NCBI GenBank assembly: GCA_964017235.1
Contig: OZ024938.1
Span: 6,935,454 to 6,999,453 of the forward strand
Reading direction: 5' to 3'
Length of the DNA stretch: 64,000 nt
DNA from: Sabellastarte sp. h YS-2021
Lineage: Eukaryota > Annelida > Polychaeta > Sabellida > Sabellidae
Shown: one piece after another, positions 53,701 through 62,700 of the stretch
Numbering within the stretch: the stretch's first letter is position 1
Layout: the number at the start of each line of letters is the position of its first letter
Translations under genes and position numbers: made by a program
The notes under the pieces: generated by a model
The model's database searches: none
What the model was told of the DNA's origin: nothing
Seen by the model: only the letters and a program-made list of their open reading frames with translations

Positions 53701-56700
53701 AGAATTCACCAGATTATTCAGTAAATTGGCCAATAATGTAATATTTTGATATTTTAAAAATAGAATACATATAATATGCTTTAATTTGATACGTTTTGAG
53801 CTCTTAACTCGAGATACTCATAGTTCCAATGATCGCGTATAATCCGCTATGTGGTGATGTACACCAGAAAACAATTAACCGATTTCATAATATTGGCGTC
53901 GACTAGTGCTTTGATAACCTACTAATCGATTAGTACGAATAATCGTTTCAGCACTAGCCTAAATCTACAGCCATTACACTTGTTTATTGGGTCTGATACA
54001 GCTTTACATATGGTGGTATGTGTATGAATTTGTTAGTGTTCTTGTACTTATGACTCCAAAAAGAGGCCCTTGTTTATGTTGGAGAATGAACTGTGCCGAA
54101 TGTACAACATGTCCCCCCCCCCACAACCCTGGAAATTGCATGTTTGGGCACAGCTCATGAAGGCTTATGAAAAGGTTTTCAAACATTTCAGAAAAGTGGT
54201 CCCCAACACTAAATATTTCCTGAGTTTTGTCAATGCAAACAAGGATGCCCTACCAAAAATGGTGAATCCCAACACTGAAAAACATCCTTTCAAAATACGA
54301 AACTGACCAAAGCAATAACCTGAAAGTAGATGAGCCAGTTTGATAATAACTTGAGACTCCAGTAAAAAAAAACTTGTAAACTAGGTGTACAATGGAAAAT
54401 GAAGAGTATGTGAAAATATTCATTAAATTCAAGTATTTCTTGTAGAAAGACCAAATGCTGCTAACAGCTAATGGGAACAGAGAAAATGTGCCTGATTTTG
54501 CGATTCTTCTGAGTGACGGAGGATCGAATATCCGAGAGAATGAGGCTGTTCCTATGGCCGTGACCTTGAGAGAGCAGGGCGTGACAATCATTGTCATAGC
54601 GATTGGAGACCAGGCTAATGTAGTGGAGCTCAGAGGTGAGATGAGTTGTACCTTAGAGTCCTCTTGTAAAGGAAAGGATTAAGTGCTATAAAAATTCCTG
54701 TAGGCTTTTTTCAAAATGTTTTCTGAATTGTGTCAAATGTCAAAGAGGATGACCAATCCAGCTAGGAATCCCAATCGGGCCTTAAAGGCTGCTGGGTATT
54801 ATATTCAGCCAAAGGTGTCCAGCTAGTGTGCTTAGTGTTTATGTAAATTCAGTGTTGCTGCAAGAGTGCAGGTTATGCCCTATTTTTTTATGAGTTTTAA
54901 TACTAACTTGAAGTTCAGTAGAAGACGTAGTCCTGTATGTTTATAAAATGGACGTGCACGATCGTTTTGTGAGAAACCTTTCAATTAGGCTACATTTAGT
55001 TAATATTCTTTTGTTTGAAAAATGATATTTTTTTGGTGAAAACATTAGGTTCTTACTAAGTGGATAATTCTGAAGAACTGACATTGACAATAGTGTAGTA
55101 TCATTGCGTGAGACCTGTGGTATGGTCATCCGTGGTAATTTTGTGTCCGTGGGAATTTCCTGCTTTCTGTCTTTTGTGGGTTTTCTTATAAATGATATTG
55201 TATCATTTAGAATTTTTGGTAGCATATTAATCTTTCTTTGTATTAAAAATTGAAAATGTCACCAAAAAAAAAACAAATTTTTAGGTGAGAAAGGTTAGCT
55301 CTAACTAAACTAACAAAAATTTATTATACAAATTATATTTTTGCTATTGTCCCACTGTAGTATAAATATAAAGTTTCAAAATTATGTAACACACTTTTTA
55401 AAATACTGTTTCTTGCTCTAATTTGTACCAGTAAGGCCATATGCAGGCATGGTTTCGGCAACGGCTTCACCATTGGAATGGAACTGGCTGCCAGTTTATG
55501 CAAGATACCAACAGACCATTTGAAGTTTTACTAGCCAACTCAAGACTTACCTGTTTAGCCTAGCATTCCCACCGTAACCATAGTCACTCCACCCCACCCC
55601 ACCCCCACCTTGGTGGGCGTGTACTGGCTTATGACTTAAGTCCAATTTTGGTCTGTCCTTTTCTGGATTCCATTAGAGGATCTTCATCAATTTTCTGCTA
55701 TACAAATGTTTCTAATTATTATTATTATTATTATAACTAGTTAACTAGACATTGGGTATTGGTAACCTATGATTATAAATACATGTTTATACTTTTTGTT
55801 CTAGGTATGGCCACGTATCCCTTGGAAAGAAATTATTTTCCAGTGCCGTCTTTCAACGACATCAAAGTCAACGTCGACAACATGAGAGATAACCTTATAG
55901 ATGGTCTTGTGAATGCTACATGCGACGGTATGTATTCACCCTTCAAAGCTTTCTGTTTGGTGTCTCAAGATCTGTTTCTTCAATACAGTAGATTTGGTAC
56001 AAGTAAAATTGCCATAAGTAGAATATTGCCATAAATAGAATTAGTTTCTCATTCTCAATAATTATCAGTGCAAAAATATAAGGATAAACTAGAAATTTGA
56101 GTTACAGAAAGTGGCAACTACTAGAACCTAATTTGAGGCACAAAGTGTTACTTTTCAATGGGAGTAACAAGGTATCAGTAGAAGAACCTATAAATCTTGT
56201 GTGTACAGAAGTGTCAAAATCCAAGAGGTGACCAAAATACAGTAGAACCTCTATTATCCGACCTTCCATTATACGAATTTTCAGTTATCAGACCTCAAAC
56301 CCACTCTCCCAACTCCATTTAAGCCTTGTATTTTAGCCCTTCTATTATCCGTAGGGCGGATAATAGAGGTTATGCTGTAGTATCATTGTATTACTCTGTA
56401 CTTAACTCCTCACTATAATATAATGGGTTATTAAGTCTGAAAACCGAACAAATAAATTTCCCAGTACCAGTGATCATACAATTGTTAATTATTGCAAGAG
56501 GGTTTCAATTGCATAATATCTTTGGTATTTCGTATATTTCTCAATGTGGGTATAACTAGAAGTTGCCATAAGTAGAAGTAAATGACTGACATTTTGCAAC
56601 TATCGACTTAAACCAAATCCACTGTATAAATATGCGTTAACCGTAGGTAGTTTGTGATGCAATGGTCGAAATTTCCTTTTGAACTGTGCATTCAGTCTGT

Positions 56701-59700
56701 TCCATAATATGAACATTGAGTGACAGAGGACAAAAATTGGCTTAGTCAACAACATTTTTCCAATTTTATATCCTGGACATTCTGGCATCTATATGATAAA
56801 AGGCCCATGCATGTTATTTCTCAAAAAATATGGTAAAATACCCTGTGACATATTTTGGTGAAATCGATTGTAAAACATTGAATAACAAGACCCCTCAGAG
56901 AGTGCAAGCCTCCGTCTTGACACATGATGATCAGTAAATGGAAAAATCAGGATATGTTTTTTTTTGTAGCCAGACATTGATCCAGATTACTCTCAAAATT
57001 TAATGGGATCTAAGTTGGACCAAGATCCATCAGATATTTTTTTTCAGGAAGATCCAGTAGTATTTACATAATCCTGCTAACAAACAAACAGACAAATGGT
57101 CATGAAAATAATACCTTCTCTATAGCCTTGCTGAAGGCTCAAATTTCTTTGCAGTTAGGGAAAGTTTTCAGTTCAGATAACGGAGTTTCAGCTTCTATAA
57201 TGCACTCGTACACATACTGACTATACAGCTAAGAGAAACTGTCTGACACGGTTCTTTCTCTTGACATGTATGAGTGCTTTATGACTACCAAATATCTGTG
57301 TGCATGTTTGAAAAGATATCATGCAAATTTGAGCCTTAAGCAAGGCTACCTTCTCTATGGAGGTAGTAAAACGCGGGATAATAAAAGTGAAACATCCCTC
57401 GTGTAACATGCACCAAAAATATGTATATATCACTTGCAAAGATGAACAAGATAATACTTCTACTAAGCACTCGACGACGTGTAATATTCAGGGGGAATCC
57501 AGTCATGGAAAACCTGGAAAAAGTCATGGAATTCCATTTTTTTTCCAGGCCTGGAAAAGTCATGGAAATTGAGTCCAGGTTTTGGAAAGTTCATAAAAGG
57601 TCATTGAAATTAAAAGGTATCCTTTCGCGAAACAGCGGTGTTCCTTTCTTTCATCCAGTATTTCAATACAAAGATACATTCAGATCAAATTTTGGTGTCT
57701 TCCACATCTTCCTGTACTGTGACTGGAACCTTGTGAGTGGTTCTCAAAGGCACAACTGGCGGGTACTCGTGGTCTCAATGGGAGCTTGTGGCCTCGATAC
57801 ATGTGTCTTTCATGCCACAAAGCATGTAAAAGGTCCTTGATTTTAAATTTTCAGTCATGAAGAAGTCATGGAAAAAATATTGAAATTTAGTGGATACACC
57901 CTGAATATTGTTATCTCCATTCATGATATGTATGTTTGTATATGTCATTAAGAATTATATGTTGTACAACTCTGTCATAGAGTATGTAAACTTTGACATT
58001 TTGTACCTACGTTTTGAGCAACATGTACAGTGATTGGGTATCAACAAAACTATGTGAACATTCAAAACAAGTGTGAAAATTTTAAATGAGATGCAAAGTT
58101 GATATAAGCCCTAAAGGCCATATACAGATCTCCCTTAGGGCATAAATCCTGATATGGCCCTCGCAGTCATCCTACATTCTGTACAAATAAATAAGCATAA
58201 TACAGACACAGTTACTGTAAGTCTGAATTTACGGTGTGGGTGCTCATGATCTGTCATTTTATATTGATTTATTTAGGGTTTTGTGTTGCTTTCAACACAA
58301 TACAGGTCATATCACGACGGGTAGTTTTGTGGGCAGAGGAAACCAGTACATACAGTGGGTCAGGGTTCTGTACTGTAAACTGTTGACCATCGGTAAGCAA
58401 CTACCAAATTTCCCAAATAGGGTCCGGGGTTTGAACCGCCAACCTCAGAGGTGGGAGTCGAGTGTGTTACCACTGCACCACCGTGGGCCCTCTCTGTCAT
58501 TTTATAATGGGCCAATCTGATACCAGTTTACTATAACTCACAGAATTGGTTCTGGAACCCATTTCTGGCGGGATCCTTCGTATACAAATATGGATTCCGT
58601 TGAATTCTGCAGCGACAAGATTTATTGAGAATGCATCATCCATTCATTTCTGTGGGAAATATGTTATATGAAGCAAAAGGATGGGGCATTTAGAAAATCG
58701 ACAGTTTGACAAGGTTTTATTTTTTGAATAATGCTCGTTGACAAAGTGATTTCCTGATCGATTATATTTGTGAAAGAAATCACATATATTGTGTACTACG
58801 CACACCAGTTATGTATACTGCACAAAAAAACGCGTAAAATGAAGGTTATAGCGGATGGTTACTTCAAACATGGAGGCAAGAATAAGGACAATGACAGTAT
58901 TTTTTTTATAGTAACAACAATGGTCCAGTCAACGTCTGGCACTGTATTCTATAGCAATATACTTAGATAAGGTGACCTTAGATCTAAGTAAGGGGTATTT
59001 CGCTGAAGTTTTTCATGGACTTGGTATTCACGAAACAAATCTTAGGAATGTTCAGTTTCATAATTCCTTAGTTGAAATCCTAAGAAGTACTTGAAATCTA
59101 AGTTAGAAATGCTAGAAAGTATTGTTGCAGAATGTGGATGAACTCCATCACCACCGACTGTCGATACCAGGCAGTTCCTCCTTTCCACTTATAACTGTAC
59201 AAGTCAGTCAAACGCTTTGGGAATAGTTTTGCCTTAGATGCTCCTAACCTTTGGAATGAACTTAATAACATTGTACATTATGCCATATTTATTCCCTCCT
59301 TCTAGTAAAAAGCTCCATACTTACCTGTTTGAATAAGCCCGTCCAGAATAGTCGTCTCTTCACCTGGGGCGTCTTCTCTGACATGTTCTGTGTCATTGAC
59401 CCTGTAATGTTTTTAACTATTGCTTGTGTGGAGAGAAACAATGATCTTCAAAGCACTACTTTATTCTATAAGCTCAGACAAACTACTGACTGATGCATTA
59501 TACAGTATTGTTCATAAGGTACACTAAGAAGTGTAATTATGTTACAAACCCATGACTATTATGATTTTTAGTATATTCAGCTATGCCTTAAGAGTGTTTC
59601 AGTTGATGGAGATTAAGCGCTATAAAAGTCCACATTGGTCTAGATTAGATTATAAAATCATCTTCTGTTATTTTTAGCTCTCCCTCCAGTGGGGGCAGAT

Positions 59701-62700
59701 AGCCCTCCCACCACTTTTGTAAATTCTTCCAATGAACACTGTATAGTTCTCTTTTTATCCACCAGATGTCAATGAATGCGATGACAATCCCTGTACTTCT
59801 GGAACCTGTGCCGACCTCCCAGGGATGTACTTCTGTGAATGCCTGTCTCCCCGCAGCGGCAGAAACTGTGAAAGACGTAAGATGTTGTCCATTTATTTTG
59901 TATGTTTTGGTGATATTTTGCATGTGCATTATTGTGCAAAATAAAGGGCTCATTCAGTTAGGTTCCAGCTGTTTCCCATCATAATTTGGCACATACCTCA
60001 ACTTGGCACTAACAAGAACACAAAATATTAATTGGCAGTTGGTTTTCAACTTTAAAGCATTTTCGCCTACCATATACGGAAGTCGAAGTGACAACGGACA
60101 TAAATTATTTATTTTTGTTAATTTCTGTATTGCAGATGTTAAAATTTGTGTTAAGTTAGCTCATTGATTTCAAGTAGAAACAAGATCCTCCATCAAGGCA
60201 ATTAATAAGGAAATGGAAAAGTAAAGGTTAATATTGTTTTTGTATCCAGATTATGATCCAGATGACTCACAAAATTTAATGGGATCTAAGTTGGACCAAG
60301 ATCCATATTCTGACATTTTCGGGAAGATCCAAACAGTAATATTTCCGTAATTCTACAAACAAACGAACCGACAAACGGTCTTGAATATAACTATAATGTC
60401 GCCCCTAAAATGGCAGTGTGGTAGGTATATTAACTTATAGCTTATGTCATATTTTTAATTAATAGAAATCTGTGTTATTACACTTATAACAAGCACAAAT
60501 GAGAACAGGCAAATTTTTTTACCCTCTCCTGTGGGTTTTACTGAAACAAGGCCGAATGAAAGGGGTTTCAGTCTACAAGCGTGAGCTGCAAAGCCATCCG
60601 AGACATGAGTAGTGCACTGAGGTGGTCACCCATCCCAGTACTAATATAGTCCAATGCTGCTTATCTTCAGTGAAGTTACGGGTATTCATCCCACTACGCC
60701 AATTCTATGAAAATCTGGAGTCTAAAAAAAAAGCTGATCTCTATAAGCGCAAGCCTCGCTAGTGCTCGTACTTAAAAAAAAACATAAAATAAATCTTGAC
60801 ACTGACGCATCCCTGGTCGAGTTATTTCAAATTTAAAAAGAGGCTCTCACTGTAATAATCATCTCATCTTCTCACTTCTCCACTTTTAATTGGTTTGCCC
60901 TTAATGACCCCACTACACATCTTCGTCATCTTTTACATTTAGTCCTCTGTGCTGTCACCATTTGTGGGCAGTAAGTACAAAATATTTGTGAAAAAGAAGG
61001 AAAGCAAGGCCGAAAGGGGTTTTGGTCTACTAGCACAAGCCGCAAAGCCATCAGAGACAGCAGTAGTGCACTGAAGCGTTCACCCATCCAATTACTAGCA
61101 TAGCCTACGGCCGCTTAGCTTCAGTGATGAGACAGATACTCAACAGACTATGCCACAATCCATGAAAGTCCAGAGACAAAAATAAAAACAACAAAAGCTA
61201 GCGCTTAAAAATTCTGGAAAGGCTCGATCTGGTTCCTAATCTGAATCAGCTTTGACACCCCCCCCCCCCACCCAACCACACACACACACCTATTCCCCCC
61301 ACCCACCCCTTGTATGAAAATATGGCTGAGATCTGAGACTTTTTGAGCTATGCACACAGAATGAGAAATAGACAGACAAACAGACACGATTACAATACCC
61401 TGAAGGTTAATAAGGTTTTTGTGCCCTAGTAATGGTGAGAAGCAGCAAACTTTAGTTCAAGAAACTATATTTTTAACTCTTGAAGACTAGTTTGTATAAT
61501 CTTAATATTTAAGACAGTCACTGTAATATATGTTCTGTATCTTATCACTGGGCAATAAATAAACATTTAATATTTTGTTCTTGTTTTGACAGAATGCAAT
61601 GCACAGATAGATGTAGCTATAGTGCTAGATTTCTCTGATTCCATGGATAACATCTACAACTTGATCATTGCCTTCACCAGGTATGATTTGGACATCGCCT
61701 TTTCCTTAAGCCCCTTTCACAATTCTCTGTACTAACACAAAACTCGGTGTTAAAATGTAGTGTATTATACTCTAATTCCATATTCTTGATCACCTACAAG
61801 ACAAATCTGATTTCTTAATTTAACACTCCTTTTTTCCGTAATTAATTCACACCACGGGCCAGTTTTTTTAAAAGGACTGTCTGCCAACATGGCCTAGTGG
61901 ATAACACACTCATCTAGGTATACAGAGGACATCAGTTCAAACCCAAGTAAAGACAGATACATAGCTCAGAAAATCACTTCAAATGACAGTCCTTTGTCAT
62001 TAAGGACCTATCCCCAGTGGCAGGCTAAAGAACCCCAGGGACATTGATCCCCGAACCTCTGCATTTCAGTTAGGGGATTATCGGTCACTCTACTTGTGCA
62101 GTCAGATGGGTCGAATGGCAGTTTGAGTGCTTCTACTACAAGGAAATATTGTAGTATATATATGAAATACTGAGTATGAAATATACAACATAACATAAGT
62201 CTGACTTAACGGATTGAACAAAGCCGCTATATATATAAAATTTGGCTAAGTCTTGGGCTTCAAGTTAAGTGTATGTGGAAGAAGCATCCATTATATTGTC
62301 TGCACTCCAAAAGCTTGGCTAAGTCTATGACAAAGTAAACTGGGTTCCATTTATTATAAGTTTTCCACGTAAACTGTACCACATGGTTTTCACTTTGCAT
62401 TACATTGCATTATTTAAGGAATTTAAAATGTATCTACACTGATGTCCTCCGAGCCTGGGTTTCTGTACTGTGCCCTAAACAGCTTGACTTGCATATAATG
62501 CTTGTTGATGTAATATGGTGTATGTCCTAATTTGGCACAAACATCAATGAAACAAATAGATGCTTAAGGTTGGAATATTGACCAATACAAATTAAGTATG
62601 TCATGTATAGTGTATGTAAAATATATTAACCTCACAATATTATTAGACAATTGATCATCAGAATTTTTTTAAAGTCAGAGTTGATCAACATGTGTATAGT

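Noticed and set aside
57421..57840. 139-codon open frame
   Set aside because: It runs through a MITE with inverted CAGGG ends and repeated AAGTCATGGAA strings; the peptide is a translation of the repeat.
60540..61215. Possible 5S rRNA genes on the - strand
   Set aside because: The control region is recognisable, but conserved stem bases are changed and a common non-5S body follows; these are SINE copies.
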